From Psychrobacter arenosus (lineage in GTDB: Bacteria; Pseudomonadota; Gammaproteobacteria; Pseudomonadales; Moraxellaceae), in NCBI RefSeq assembly GCF_904848165.1, contig NZ_LR884459.1:3100001-3164000 (forward strand): DNA of 64,000 nt. The letters run 5' to 3'. The position numbers and the translations under genes are program-made. Under the pieces are notes generated by a model that was not told the DNA's origin, searched no databases, and worked only from the letters and a program-made list of their open reading frames with translations. Positions within the stretch are counted from its first letter, which is position 1; the number at the start of each line of letters is the position of its first letter. Positions 35,730-44,854 of this stretch are shown here, in pieces.

Positions 35730-37973
35730 GTGAGCCAAAATCCTAAATCTAATAGCTCTAATGCTAATAGCCGTGATGTTAATAGTGTAAAGCAGCCATT
35801 AGCCAGTAACTATCAGCCTGAGCCGCATTTTGAGTCATCAGCAGCCATCGGTGGCTACGATATTGCGGACGGCGACATTGTTATTAACGAAGGGCGACCG
35901 ACGATTCAGCTTACCGTCACTAACACTGGTGATCGTCCCATTCAGATTGGCTCACATTATCACTTTGCCGAGGTCAATAGCGCGCTAGAATTCGACCGCG
36001 AATTGGCCACAGGCTACCGATTAAATATCATCTCAGGCACCGCTATTCGTTTTGAACCAGGTCAATCACGAGATATTGAGCTGGTTGCAGTGGCGGGCAA
36101 GCGCGAAGTTTATGGCTTCCGTGGTGATGTCATGGGCGCGTTAGATAGTGCAGAGGACAAGGGACCTACTGACAATATCCAGCAATTAACACAGCCCTCA
36201 ACTAAGAGAATATCTCTCCGCATCTACGCTGAGCATTTCGGTCCAACGACTGGCGATAGAGTTCGCTTAGCCGACACCAACCTTTGGCTCAAGGTCGAAA
36301 AAGACCTTACCACTTATGGCGAGGAGGTCAAGTTCGGTGGCGGTAAGGTTATCCGTGACGGCATGGGTCAAGGGCAAGAGCCAGACGCTAGGATTGCCGA
36401 TACGGTGATTACCAACGCACTCATTGTTGATTACACGGGCATCATCAAAGCTGACGTCGCTATCAAAGACGGCCGCATTAGCGCCATTGGCAAAGCAGGC
36501 AACGCGGATATTCAGCCGGACGTCAGCATTCATATTGGTGCAGGCACCGAAATCATCGCAGGCGAGGGCAAAATCCTGACCGCAGGCGGCATCGATAGCC
36601 ACATTCACTTTATTGCTCCGCAGCAGTGCGAGACCGCGCTCATGTCGGGCGTCACCACTATGTTTGGCGGCGGTACGGGACCTGCCCAAGGTACGCTCGC
36701 CACCACTTGTACGCCGGGCGCTTACCATATCCAAATGATGCTCAAAGCCTTAGATGATATACCGATGAATATTGGCCTACTGGGCAAAGGTAATGTCAGC
36801 CTACCAGGCCCCGTCGCTGCGCAAATAGAAGCAGGCGCGGTCGGCCTAAAGCTACATGAAGACTGGGGCACCACACCGCAAGCGATTGATAATTGCCTGA
36901 CTGTCGCTGACGAGTACGATGTGCAAGTCGCGATTCATAGCGATACGCTAAACGAGAGTGGTTACCTTGAGAGCACGCTTAGCGCTTTCAAAGAGCGCTG
37001 TATCCACACTTTTCATACCGAAGGCGCGGGCGGTGGTCACGCCCCTGATATCCTCAAAGCTATCGGCGTGCCGCACGTCTTGCCGTCATCGACTAACCCA
37101 ACCCGACCCTTCACCATTAATACTATCGATGAGCATCTCGACATGCTCATGGTCTGTCATCATCTAAACCCTGCTATCGCCGAAGACGTCGCCTTTGCGG
37201 AAAGCCGCATTCGCCAAGAGACTATTGCCGCCGAAGATATCCTGCATGACCTCGGTGCTATCTCGATGATGAGCAGTGATTCGCAGGCCATGGGCCGCGT
37301 CGGCGAAGTCATCATTCGCACGTGGCAGACTGCCGACAAGATGAAAGACCAACGCGGTCATCTTGCCCCAGACGTCGCCGCAGATAGCGAAGCCAATGCA
37401 GGTCATATTCATTTTTCAGACGCGGACTACGAAACGGACAACGACAACTTTCGCATCAAGCGCTACATCGCTAAATATACCATTAACCCTGCACTCACTC
37501 ATGGTATCAGCGACCTAGTCGGTTCGGTCGAGGTGGGAAAATGGGCCGATTTAGTTCTCTGGTCACCGGCTTTTTTCGGTGTCAAACCCGACTGCATCAT
37601 TAAAGGCGGACTTATCGCTGCCGCACCGATGGGCGATATCAACGCCTCCATCCCCACGCCACAGCCTGTGCACTATCGCCCTATGTTTGGCAGCTTTGCT
37701 AAGCCCGTGCATGAGACCTGCATTACCTTTGTCTCAAAAGCCGCCTATGCTTATGGTGACGGTACAGGTATCAAGGATGAGTTGGGCCTGAATAAAATCG
37801 TCAAACCCGTGCACAACATCCGTCAAATCCGTAAAAGTGACATGAGACTAAATAGCTATTGCCCTGACATGGACATCAATCCTGAGACTTATGAGGTTCG
37901 CGCCGATGGTCAGTTGCTGACTTGTGAGCCTGCGAGTGTATTGCCGATGGCGCAGCGCTACTTTTTGTTTTAG
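35730..37973 (+). CDS. ureBC: fused urease beta-alpha subunit (UreB-UreC)
   Basis: 747 residues, GTG start with AAAAGGA before it. Residues 1-40 are a Ser/Asn-rich lead. Residues about 41-145 are a complete UreB domain ([20 protein letters not shown], then [10 protein letters not shown]). From about 160 the sequence is UreC ([18 protein letters not shown]) to the C-terminus. Catalytic residues are present: nickel ligands in DSHIHFI, the carbamylated Lys in GLKLHEDWG (about 373), [21 protein letters not shown], the flap Cys-His in MVCHH, and Asp in SSDSQAMGR. It hydrolyses urea to ammonia and carbamate. Separate ureB and ureC genes are the norm, and the better-known fusion (Helicobacter) joins gamma to beta, so beta-alpha is unusual. 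Confidence 0.95.
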   Translation: MSQNPKSNSSNANSRDVNSVKQPLASNYQPEPHFESSAAIGGYDIADGDIVINEGRPTIQLTVTNTGDRPIQIGSHYHFAEVNSALEFDRELATGYRLNIISGTAIRFEPGQSRDIELVAVAGKREVYGFRGDVMGALDSAEDKGPTDNIQQLTQPSTKRISLRIYAEHFGPTTGDRVRLADTNLWLKVEKDLTTYGEEVKFGGGKVIRDGMGQGQEPDARIADTVITNALIVDYTGIIKADVAIKDGRISAIGKAGNADIQPDVSIHIGAGTEIIAGEGKILTAGGIDSHIHFIAPQQCETALMSGVTTMFGGGTGPAQGTLATTCTPGAYHIQMMLKALDDIPMNIGLLGKGNVSLPGPVAAQIEAGAVGLKLHEDWGTTPQAIDNCLTVADEYDVQVAIHSDTLNESGYLESTLSAFKERCIHTFHTEGAGGGHAPDILKAIGVPHVLPSSTNPTRPFTINTIDEHLDMLMVCHHLNPAIAEDVAFAESRIRQETIAAEDILHDLGAISMMSSDSQAMGRVGEVIIRTWQTADKMKDQRGHLAPDVAADSEANAGHIHFSDADYETDNDNFRIKRYIAKYTINPALTHGISDLVGSVEVGKWADLVLWSPAFFGVKPDCIIKGGLIAAAPMGDINASIPTPQPVHYRPMFGSFAKPVHETCITFVSKAAYAYGDGTGIKDELGLNKIVKPVHNIRQIRKSDMRLNSYCPDMDINPETYEVRADGQLLTCEPASVLPMAQRYFLF

Positions 37974-38009
37974 GAAGTTAAGACGTTGCTTAACTCGATA
38001 AGGACTAGT

Positions 38010-38079
38010 GTAGGCTGTGGCTTTAGCCCAGCGAATAAGAAAGAGCTTTAAAGAATGCTGGGCTAAAGCCACAGCCTAC
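38010..38079. repeat. long inverted repeat after ureBC
   Basis: Two perfect 23-base arms (38010-38032 and 38057-38079), containing GCTGTGGCTTTAGCCC and its complement, flank a 24-base loop. A third copy of the arm lies at 38935-38957 after ureE. There is no T-run, so it is a REP/MITE-like element rather than a terminator. Confidence 0.85.
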
Positions 38080-38111
38080 GGAAGCTAATGATTAAATTAT
38101 CTAATCTTTTT

Positions 38112-38187
38112 CGTGGGTTACGCTAACGCTAACCACACGCTACAAAAGCAGTATTCTGCAAATGCCGTAGCGTGGGTGCAACCCACG
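38112..38187. repeat. nested CGTGGGTT palindrome before ureE
   Basis: CGTGGGTT (38112-38119) pairs with AACCCACG (38180-38187), and a second inner hairpin CGTGGGTGCAACCCACG occupies 38171-38187. GCGTGTGG/CACACGC-type arms add a nested stem. The same CGTGGGT...ACCCACG unit is at 38883-38900. Confidence 0.75.
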
Positions 38188-38263
38188 GATAAATTTAGCA
38201 CCACATATATCTCATTACCTTTTAGTTTGTGAATAACGACATATAAAATTATGGAAACCCCAA

Positions 38264-38836
38264 ATGATTCAGCCTAACATCACAATGCCAGTCTTTACCC
38301 AACGTCTCGATAATGAGCAATTAAACGATGACCAACTTCAGCAACTCAAAGTTCAACAAGAAGCTGGCAATTACCTCAGCCTCGATTTTGACACCCGTCA
38401 GCGCTCGCGTTTTAAAGCTGACACCCAATCCGGCATTACCATTGGCGTGGACTTACCCCGTACCGAAACATTAAAGCGTAGCTGTGTACTGGCGGACGCC
38501 AATAGTAACCTTATGCAAGTATTTGCGGCTGACCAAGCCTTAACTTGCGTCACCACGCAAGGCGATGAGTTTTTACTAATGAAAGCCGCCTACCATCTAG
38601 GCAACCGTCATGTGCCGCTAATGATTACGCCTTCAGCGCTATTCTTTGAGCCGGACCATGTGCTAAGCGATATGTTAGTTAGACTCGGCGTGCATGTGGA
38701 AGACGTTAATGCGCCTTTTGAGTCCGAGACAGGTGCTTATCAATCCGGTCATGCACATGGCGGGCATAGTCATGACAACCAAAGCCATAGTCACAGTCAT
38801 TCGCATAGCCATGATGACCATTCACACAGTCATTAG
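38264..38836 (+). CDS. ureE: urease accessory protein UreE
   Basis: 190 residues. UreE is the nickel metallochaperone that hands nickel to the UreDFG complex. The N-terminal domain (RLDNEQLNDDQLQQLK, TRQRSRFKADTQSGITIGVDLPR) and the metal-binding domain (YHLGNRHVPLMITPSALFFEPDHVLSDMLVRLGVHVEDVNAPFESETGAY) are typical. The tail from about 163 is His-rich (HAHGGHSHDNQSHSHSHSHS and on), a nickel store seen in many UreE proteins. It is flanked on both sides by palindromic repeats. Confidence 0.94.
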   Translation: MIQPNITMPVFTQRLDNEQLNDDQLQQLKVQQEAGNYLSLDFDTRQRSRFKADTQSGITIGVDLPRTETLKRSCVLADANSNLMQVFAADQALTCVTTQGDEFLLMKAAYHLGNRHVPLMITPSALFFEPDHVLSDMLVRLGVHVEDVNAPFESETGAYQSGHAHGGHSHDNQSHSHSHSHSHDDHSHSH

Positions 38837-38882
38837 CCGTAGATATTACCTTGGCAAATTAGAATCAAATAGCGATATGAGA

Positions 38883-38957
38883 CGTGGGTTATCACCCACG
38901 CTACGCCCGATTCTTAAACTCTACAAAACTCTGAGCTGGGCTAAAGCCACAGCCTAC
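38883..38957. repeat. palindromic repeat fragments between ureE and ureF
   Basis: CGTGGGT (38883-38889) pairs with ACCCACG (38894-38900). The segment 38935-38957 is identical to the right arm of the inverted repeat at 38057-38079. Both element types from the preceding gap recur here, which suggests they travel together. Confidence 0.8.
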
Positions 38958-39010
38958 GTAAAACAGCGTTTATTTGATTCATCTTATTTAAAATAAAAAA
39001 GACCATATTA

Positions 39011-39826
39011 ATGAGCCAAAACTCTAGCAGTTCACAAGCAGCTGAACTTTTAAACATTGAGAACAATAGCAATCAGCTTGGGGCGCTACTCATGTTTGCC
39101 TCAAGCAATTTGCCGATTGGCAGTTATACCTATTCGCAAGGGGTAGAAGCGGCTATCGAAGCAGGGCTGATTTACAATGAAGAATCCATGCTAGCGTGGA
39201 TGCAGGACTATCAATCATTGGCCTTAATGGGGTTTGAGTTGCCATTGATTGTAGCGTTAGCTGAGCTATTAGCGCGGAATGAGACTGAGCTTGCCGATGA
39301 ACTTGCCGCGTACTATATGGCGAGCCGTGAGAGCCATGAGTTCGTGTTAGAGACCAGCCAATTAGCGCATGCGTTGGGCGCTTGGGTCGAGGCGGTATTG
39401 GATTTGACTGTGCCGGAGTCCATTCGTCAGCAAGGGTTCTTACCGCTGTTCGCGCATATCTGTCAGCACCATAAAATGAGCCATGACGCTATTGCCATGG
39501 CTTATGGCTTTGGTCAGTTGGAGAACATGGTACTCGCCGCTGTCAAAACCGTCCCGCTTGGGCAGATGGCAGGTCAGCGCATCCTGTGGCAACTGCAAGC
39601 TGAGCTTCAGCATGAGTTGCCAATCTTAATTAAAGAGACAACGCAAACGGTGATTTCATGGCTGAACAAACCTCAAGCTATGTCGAAGAATGAACAAGAG
39701 ATCCCTGTCCGAAAGCTAGAAATCTCAATATTGATAGCTAGGCTAACTAGCGCGGGCAATCTACCTAATCTTGCGATGTTATCTTGCCAACACGAACAGC
39801 AATATAGCCGCTTGTTTCGGTCGTAA
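39011..39826 (+). CDS. ureF: urease accessory protein UreF
   Basis: 271 residues, a helical protein that bridges UreD and the GTPase UreG during nickel insertion. Conserved segments: LMFASSNLPIGSYTYSQGVEAAIEAGLI, YMASRESHEF and the C-terminal TSAGNLPNLAMLSCQHEQQYSRLFRS, where the last residues are functionally conserved in the family. The first 20 residues are a Ser/Gln/Asn-rich extension. It is followed by a 261-base gap with a repeat before ureG. Confidence 0.93.
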   Translation: MSQNSSSSQAAELLNIENNSNQLGALLMFASSNLPIGSYTYSQGVEAAIEAGLIYNEESMLAWMQDYQSLALMGFELPLIVALAELLARNETELADELAAYYMASRESHEFVLETSQLAHALGAWVEAVLDLTVPESIRQQGFLPLFAHICQHHKMSHDAIAMAYGFGQLENMVLAAVKTVPLGQMAGQRILWQLQAELQHELPILIKETTQTVISWLNKPQAMSKNEQEIPVRKLEISILIARLTSAGNLPNLAMLSCQHEQQYSRLFRS

Positions 39827-39902
39827 TTGGCTAGTTTCGATAATAGTTGTTTGAACTATTCTGAAGACGCAAACGCTATTAAGTGACAGTTTTAGGGATA
39901 AA

Positions 39903-39940
39903 ATCCCTCCCTAACCCTCCCTTTACAAAAGGGAGGGAAC
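39903..39940. repeat. GC-rich palindromic repeat between ureF and ureG
   Basis: CCCTCCCTTT (39915-39924) pairs with AAAGGGAGGG (39928-39937), preceded by a partial CCCTCCCTAA. It belongs to the same family as 2061-2081 and 35454-35553. Confidence 0.75.
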
Positions 39941-40087
39941 GCTCTTTTTAAACCTCAAAGAAGAGTAAAAATCTCCTTCATTAAACAGTTGAGGAAAATT
40001 TCTTCGCAAGACTAAATCTTGTAAACGCTATTAAAACCAATAAATTTTAGTTTGATTTAATACCAATTATTGAAAAAAGGAAACTCA

Positions 40088-40747
40088 ATGAGCCAATTCA
40101 CAGCTAAACCAAGTACTGCCGATGATTCAACAAAGCCAGCATTATCCCCATTACGATTAGGTATCGGTGGTCCTGTCGGCTCGGGTAAGACCGCATTGAC
40201 GCTCAAGTTATGTCAGCGTCTGCGAGATACTTATAACATGGCAGTCGTCACCAATGACATTTATACTCGTGAGGATTCAGAGTTCTTAACGCGCAATGAC
40301 GCTATGCCAGCTGAACGTATCGTTGGAGTGGAGACCGGCGGCTGTCCACATACCGCTATTCGTGAAGATGCCTCAATCAACCTGACCGCCATCGATGAAT
40401 TAAACGCCAAGTTTCCAGGCTTAGAGCTGATTATCATCGAATCTGGTGGTGATAACTTAGCCGCGACCTTTAGCCCTGAATTATCTGATTTAACGCTTTA
40501 CGTCATTGATGTGTCGGCAGGGGATAAAATCCCGCGTAAAGGTGGACCTGGTATCACCAAGTCTGACCTACTAATTATTAATAAGACCGACCTTGCGCCA
40601 CTGGTAGGCGCGTCGCTTGAGGTGATGGATCGCGATGCCAAGATGATGCGTGGTGACAAGCCATTTGTCTTTAGTAATATGAAATCAGGCGATGGCCTTG
40701 ACGATATCATCGAGTTTATTGAAGATAAGGGTATGCTGCGTCGCTAA
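40088..40747 (+). CDS. ureG: urease accessory GTPase UreG
   Basis: 219 residues from 40088 (MSQFTAKPS), chosen because AAAAAAGGAAA lies just upstream; a TTG 18 bases earlier overlaps that ribosome site. It is a SIMIBI-class GTPase that couples GTP hydrolysis to nickel insertion. Motifs: P-loop [25 protein letters not shown], metal-binding Cys-Pro-His in [32 protein letters not shown] and the base-recognition NKTDLAP. Last gene of the urease operon; the nickel transporter is not in the window. Confidence 0.96.
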   Translation: MSQFTAKPSTADDSTKPALSPLRLGIGGPVGSGKTALTLKLCQRLRDTYNMAVVTNDIYTREDSEFLTRNDAMPAERIVGVETGGCPHTAIREDASINLTAIDELNAKFPGLELIIIESGGDNLAATFSPELSDLTLYVIDVSAGDKIPRKGGPGITKSDLLIINKTDLAPLVGASLEVMDRDAKMMRGDKPFVFSNMKSGDGLDDIIEFIEDKGMLRR

Positions 40748-40893
40748 GATATTTTACTAACGTCTTACTAATTGCATAAGGTTAAATTTCTTTAGCAACC
40801 ATCGTTTATATCACTGTATCAAATAGGCTAGGGGAATGGTCTAAAGTATTCTAAACTAAGCGAGAAAGATATTAAGAAAGGCCTATTATTGTT

Positions 40894-41703
40894 ATGGAAA
40901 ACAAGATGATATTACAAATGTTGCGACCCTCTCTTTCTAAAATCCTTGCTTTATCCGTATTGCTCGGTGGCCCAGCATTAGCTGCGGATATAGTGACAAC
41001 GAAACAATTGGCAATGCAAGGGAATGCAGCGGCGCAATATGAGCTGGCTGTGATGTATGACCAAGGCAATGAGGTTGGGCAAGATTTAGATAAAGCGGTC
41101 GAGTGGTATCGACAAGCTGCTGCTAAAGGTAATCCTATTGCACAAAATAAACTGGGTCACCTTTATGAGCATGGCATTTTGGGGGTTCAGCAAGATGCAA
41201 CGAAAGCCGCCGAATGGTATCAGCGAGCCGCTAGCCAAAATAATGCTATAAGCCAGTTCCGTCTGGGTTGGTTATATTATTCCGGTATTGGCGTGCGCCA
41301 AAGTTATAGCAAGGCAATGGCTTGGTATTTAAAAGCTGCCAAACAAGGCCAGCCCGAGGCGCAATATAATCTAGCGTTGCTGTATGACCAAGGTAAAGGT
41401 ATCGCCGAAAATGACGCTATGGCGGTGCTGTGGTATAGCAAGGCTGCCGAGCAGGGGCTGGCGGATGCCTAAAATGACTTGGGCTTTATGTTTGAGCATG
41501 GTACAGGGGTAGCCAAAGATATGAGCAAAGCTTTTAAGTGGTATCGAAAAGCTGCTGAACAAGACTATGTACAAGCGCAATATAATCTTGGCGTTATGTA
41601 TGAACACGGCAAAGGGGTGCGCAAAGATAAGGCAAAGGCTTTAGAGTGGTATAGTAAAGCCTGTGATAACGGCCATGAGAAAAGCTGTGCTTATTCTGAT
41701 TAG
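40894..41703 (+). pseudogene. Sel1-like repeat protein, split by an in-frame TAA
   Basis: A 269-codon frame interrupted at codon 193 (TAA, 41470-41472) in GLADA-stop-NDLGFMFEHG. Sel1 repeats normally read A-D-A-Q-N-x-L-G here, so CAA to TAA is the likely change. A signal peptide (LSKILALSVLLGGPALAA) is followed by about six 36-residue Sel1 units (A-x-x-x-L-G-x-x-Y-x-x-G-x-G-V-x-x-D-x-x-K-A-x-x-W-Y-x-K-A-A). The first part alone still holds five units and could be exported. Such proteins scaffold protein contacts in the periplasm; a specific role is not evident. Confidence 0.85.
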
Positions 41704-42069
41704 CGGCTTTATGCTTTTCTTCCTCATAAGTTAGAAGTTGTTGGTCCTCGACTTTTAAAGATAATGCCTGCCTAGCGTTGTTTTTATAGACCCAACTATC
41801 CTGTAGCGAATACCAGCCAATTTTGGCCGTCTTGCCGATATAAGGCTCGATTTTCTACATTCTTATGCACCTAGATTCTGCACCTGTTGAGTGGCTGCAA
41901 CCGTACTAAGTGATTTCACTCAACCTATCAAGAGTCCTTAAGGCTAGTGTGATATTGCCCTCCCGAGTCTTAGAGTAGTCCAACTTCTTTAGATATATGC
42001 CTAAAATTCCACATGATTTTAAGCGTTTTAATCATGATTGTTACTATTAGAATATAGGCAAACTAAAAG
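41704..42069. other. gene-free stretch between the Sel1 gene and trpG
   Basis: 366 bases between converging genes with no recognisable gene, strong terminator or repeat. The T-rich minus-strand region just past trpG may serve as its terminator but forms no good hairpin. Confidence 0.45.
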
Positions 42070-42717
42070 CTAGGCCTGCAGTAAAAAGTTACTCAGCAGA
42101 CGCTTAGCGCCTTCAGTAGCAAAAGACTCTGGGTGGAATTGAACCCCCTGAATAGGATAGTCTTTATGGCGCAGTCCCATAATTTCTTCGCCGTTAGCCA
42201 CCAACCCAGTCAAACCAAGCTCAGCTTGATCTTCACTGGTCACTGCAGCCGTCACCGTTAGACACTCGGGTAAGTCGTCAGCCTGAACCATCAATGAATG
42301 ATAGCGCATAATATCGACATCTTGCGGCAAGCCATGATAAACCCCTTGATTATCATGACGAATAGGCGAGGTCTTACCATGCATGGGCACACCAGCACGG
42401 ACGACTTTCCCGCCAAACACATGCGCAATACCCTGCATTCCTAGACAGACGCCCAGTAAGGGAACGGTCTTGCCCATAGTCTCAATCACTTCTGCACAGA
42501 CGCCAAAATAAGCAGGATCATCAGGGGAGCCAGGGCCTGGGGAGATGATAATCCGATCCAAATTCATGGCTTGCACATCAGCCAAGCTGATTTCGTCATT
42601 GCGTTTAACGATGACATCAGCGTTCTCAGAGCCACTTACTGTCTGTAAAATCTCGCCTACGTATTGGTAGAGATTAAAGGTAAAAGAGTCGTAATTGTCG
42701 ATAATTAATACTTTCAT
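42070..42717 (-). CDS. trpG: anthranilate/aminodeoxychorismate synthase glutamine amidotransferase (TrpG/PabA)
   Basis: 215 residues, class I glutamine amidotransferase that releases ammonia from glutamine for TrpE. Catalytic triad visible: Cys in LGVCLGMQGIAH and the His-x-Glu pair in PIQGVQFHPESFAT. The N-terminus is the family's VLIIDNYDSFTFNLYQYVGE, and IISPGPGSPDDPAYFG is the oxyanion-loop region. It follows trpE on the minus strand after 102 bases. It may also serve folate synthesis as PabA. Confidence 0.93.
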   Translation of the reverse strand: MKVLIIDNYDSFTFNLYQYVGEILQTVSGSENADVIVKRNDEISLADVQAMNLDRIIISPGPGSPDDPAYFGVCAEVIETMGKTVPLLGVCLGMQGIAHVFGGKVVRAGVPMHGKTSPIRHDNQGVYHGLPQDVDIMRYHSLMVQADDLPECLTVTAAVTSEDQAELGLTGLVANGEEIMGLRHKDYPIQGVQFHPESFATEGAKRLLSNFLLQA

Positions 42718-42819
42718 GGTCTTGCCTTATAAATATTGGCTTATTTGTTATTAAAATATAGGTTATTGATAGGCTGAAGCACTTGCCTACGAGCATAAGT
42801 AAGTCTAAGCGTCCGTCAT

Positions 42820-44259
42820 TCAGTCCGTCATAAAACTATCGAGTACCACTTTCATAGCCGACAGTTTGCGCTGAATCTCTAAGTACTCATCGGCTGGGTT
42901 TGAGTCGTAAACATTGCCGCCACAAGTCTGTGCATAAGCAGATTCACCATTGATAAATAGGGTACGAATCGGGATAGCAAAGATACAGTCGCCATTAAAG
43001 TTAAATGAGCCTAGCGCCCCACCATAAGCGCCGCGACCATCGGGCTCTAATTCATTGATAATCTTGATTGCTTCGATTTTAGGTGCGCCGGAGAGCGTGC
43101 CAGCGGGAAAGTTGCTGGCAAGCGCGCTAAACATATCGTGGTCAGGATGCAGGATACCAACGATTTCTGAAGAGATATGCTGCACGTGAGAATAACGCTT
43201 AATATCCATCAGGCTACGTACTTTAACCGTCCCAAAGCGCGCAACGCGGCCAATGTCATTACGATGTAAGTCGACCAGCATATTATGCTCAGCAATTTCC
43301 TTAGCATCATTAAGCAGAGCACGAGCTAGTTTGCGGTCCTCAGTCTCATCTGCTCCACGTCTGGCAGTACCCGCTAATGGATAAGTCTCCATCTCGCCTT
43401 GGCGTAGGCGGAATAGTAGCTCAGGAGACGCACCGATAATACGTTGCTGGCCAAATTTCATAAAATACATATGCGGGGAAGGGTTAACCTCGCGCAGTTT
43501 TTCATAAATTGGCATGTGGTCGCCTTTGATGCAATAGCGCGACTTAAAGCCGACTTCACACTGAAAGATACGCCCCGCAATAATGTCTTCTTTTACCTGC
43601 ATAACTGCCGCTTCATGATCTTCACGACTCATGCCATCGCCCAAAAATTCTACATACGGCGCTTCGTAAGTCGGGATTGGCGCATTGAGCAGAGCTTTGA
43701 TTTCCTCGACACGGTTGCCTTGAGTCTCGGTAGGGTAGTAAAAATAAAAAATTTCGCCCGTCATCTTATCAAGCGTTAACCCATCTAAATACACGCCAAA
43801 TTTAAACGGTTCGAAGTCTTCGCTAGCTTTGGCCTCTAAGCTTGGCTCAAAGAAATTGACACTGTCATAGCCTAGATAACCGACTAAGCCACCGGTTTGA
43901 TTGCGCGCAATGACGTGCTGTGGCGTAATATCACGCAGCAATTGATAGGGGTTGTCCGTAGCGTATTGCTTTGTCTCACCGGCTGTCCCATCAGCATTAT
44001 TTTGGGTGATCGCTAAGGTATTACGATCGGTCGCGGTAATCGTCATGACGGGCGCAAAACCAATCGCATGGTGGCGAGAGATATGGCTTTCTTCGCCCAA
44101 TGATTCGAGCATGTAGCAGGTAGCAAATGTCGCTTCGATACGTTTGAATAGGGCAAAAAAATCGATATCTTGCGTCAGCTTGATGCGCTGTGGTTTACTC
44201 GGAATAGCAATAGGATTCGGTTTAGTAGTGAGGGGCTTTTGCTGAGAAGTAGCAGTCAT
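42820..44259 (-). CDS. trpE: anthranilate synthase component I TrpE
   Basis: 479 residues from the ATG at 44259; a TTG 33 bases upstream is a poorer start. It converts chorismate plus ammonia to anthranilate, the first tryptophan-specific step. The chorismate-binding core is clear: FQCEVGFKSRY, ASPELLFRLRQGEMETYPLAGTARRG, LVDLHRNDIGRVA, and TLSGAPKIEAIKIINELEPDGRGAYGGALG. The N-terminal regulatory half has LESLGEESHISRHHAIGFAP, the region where tryptophan feedback acts. It lies 77 bases after trpR, whose operator probably controls both. Confidence 0.94.
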   Translation of the reverse strand: MTATSQQKPLTTKPNPIAIPSKPQRIKLTQDIDFFALFKRIEATFATCYMLESLGEESHISRHHAIGFAPVMTITATDRNTLAITQNNADGTAGETKQYATDNPYQLLRDITPQHVIARNQTGGLVGYLGYDSVNFFEPSLEAKASEDFEPFKFGVYLDGLTLDKMTGEIFYFYYPTETQGNRVEEIKALLNAPIPTYEAPYVEFLGDGMSREDHEAAVMQVKEDIIAGRIFQCEVGFKSRYCIKGDHMPIYEKLREVNPSPHMYFMKFGQQRIIGASPELLFRLRQGEMETYPLAGTARRGADETEDRKLARALLNDAKEIAEHNMLVDLHRNDIGRVARFGTVKVRSLMDIKRYSHVQHISSEIVGILHPDHDMFSALASNFPAGTLSGAPKIEAIKIINELEPDGRGAYGGALGSFNFNGDCIFAIPIRTLFINGESAYAQTCGGNVYDSNPADEYLEIQRKLSAMKVVLDSFMTD

Positions 44260-44336
44260 AAAAATATCCAAAATTTTATTAAAATTTATCAATATAAGCG
44301 TCAGAGAATAAGGCGGTTGGTCAATGTCGAACGGTA

Positions 44337-44612
44337 TTAACGGCCGCGACGATGGGTGGCTAACAAGGCGCTAACATCGTGTTGTTGTCTAGCTTTTGCC
44401 CCTCGAGAGACGGTGGCAATACCCACACCAAGTTGCTCGGCAATCTCACGTTGAGTGACCCCTTTTTCTAACAGGTCAAAGATGCGAATACGATTGGCAA
44501 TATCCTGTTGCTCTTTATCTGTTAATAAGGCGGTTAATAAGGCTTCTATTGCAGTAGCGTCGTTACATTGCGCCAGATGCGTAATTAAGCTTTGGTAAGT
44601 ATCAGTAGTCAT
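44337..44612 (-). CDS. trpR: Trp operon repressor TrpR
   Basis: 91 residues, slightly shorter than E. coli TrpR (108). The helix-turn-helix is TQREIAEQLGVGIATVSRGA and the preceding helices (ALLTALLTDKEQQDIANRIRIFDLLEKG) match the TrpR core. With bound tryptophan it would repress transcription. It is first in the trpR-trpE-trpG unit, an arrangement different from E. coli, where trpR is apart. A TrpR-like operator is 63 bases upstream. Confidence 0.9.
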   Translation of the reverse strand: MTTDTYQSLITHLAQCNDATAIEALLTALLTDKEQQDIANRIRIFDLLEKGVTQREIAEQLGVGIATVSRGAKARQQHDVSALLATHRRGR

Positions 44613-44674
44613 AGAGGAGGCTTAGTAAATGCGAGTGTGGCTAAATAAAATGAGTTGGAGTAATTTGTTTCAGT

Positions 44675-44692
44675 ATTCTAGTACACTAGTAC
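44675..44692 (-). promoter_or_regulatory. predicted TrpR operator
   Basis: The plus-strand 18-mer ATTCTAGTACACTAGTAC has the CTAGT-NN-ACTAG core of the E. coli trp operator (GTACTAGTTAACTAGTAC, from memory), 14 of 18 identical with a perfect right half. It is well placed to let TrpR repress its own gene and trpE-trpG. Confidence 0.7.
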
Positions 44693-44766
44693 TGAATCTA
44701 CAAGGATTTTCTTAAAGTAGAGTGAGAAAAGGGGGATAAGGAGTCCAATAGTAAACCTAGCCTCAA

Positions 44767-44822
44767 TAGAAAAAGCCCTGCCGGAGCAGAGCTTTCATTG
44801 TGCTAAAGGGCTTTATTTTTTT
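44767..44822. terminator. terminator downstream of norB
   Basis: AAAGCCCT (44772-44779) pairs with AGGGCTTT (44807-44814), enclosing a smaller hairpin. T-runs or A-runs on both sides let it work in both directions. The norB stop is 40 bases away. Confidence 0.7.
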
Positions 44823-44854
44823 AAAGACGTTTATTGTCCTAAAGACGAGCTAGC

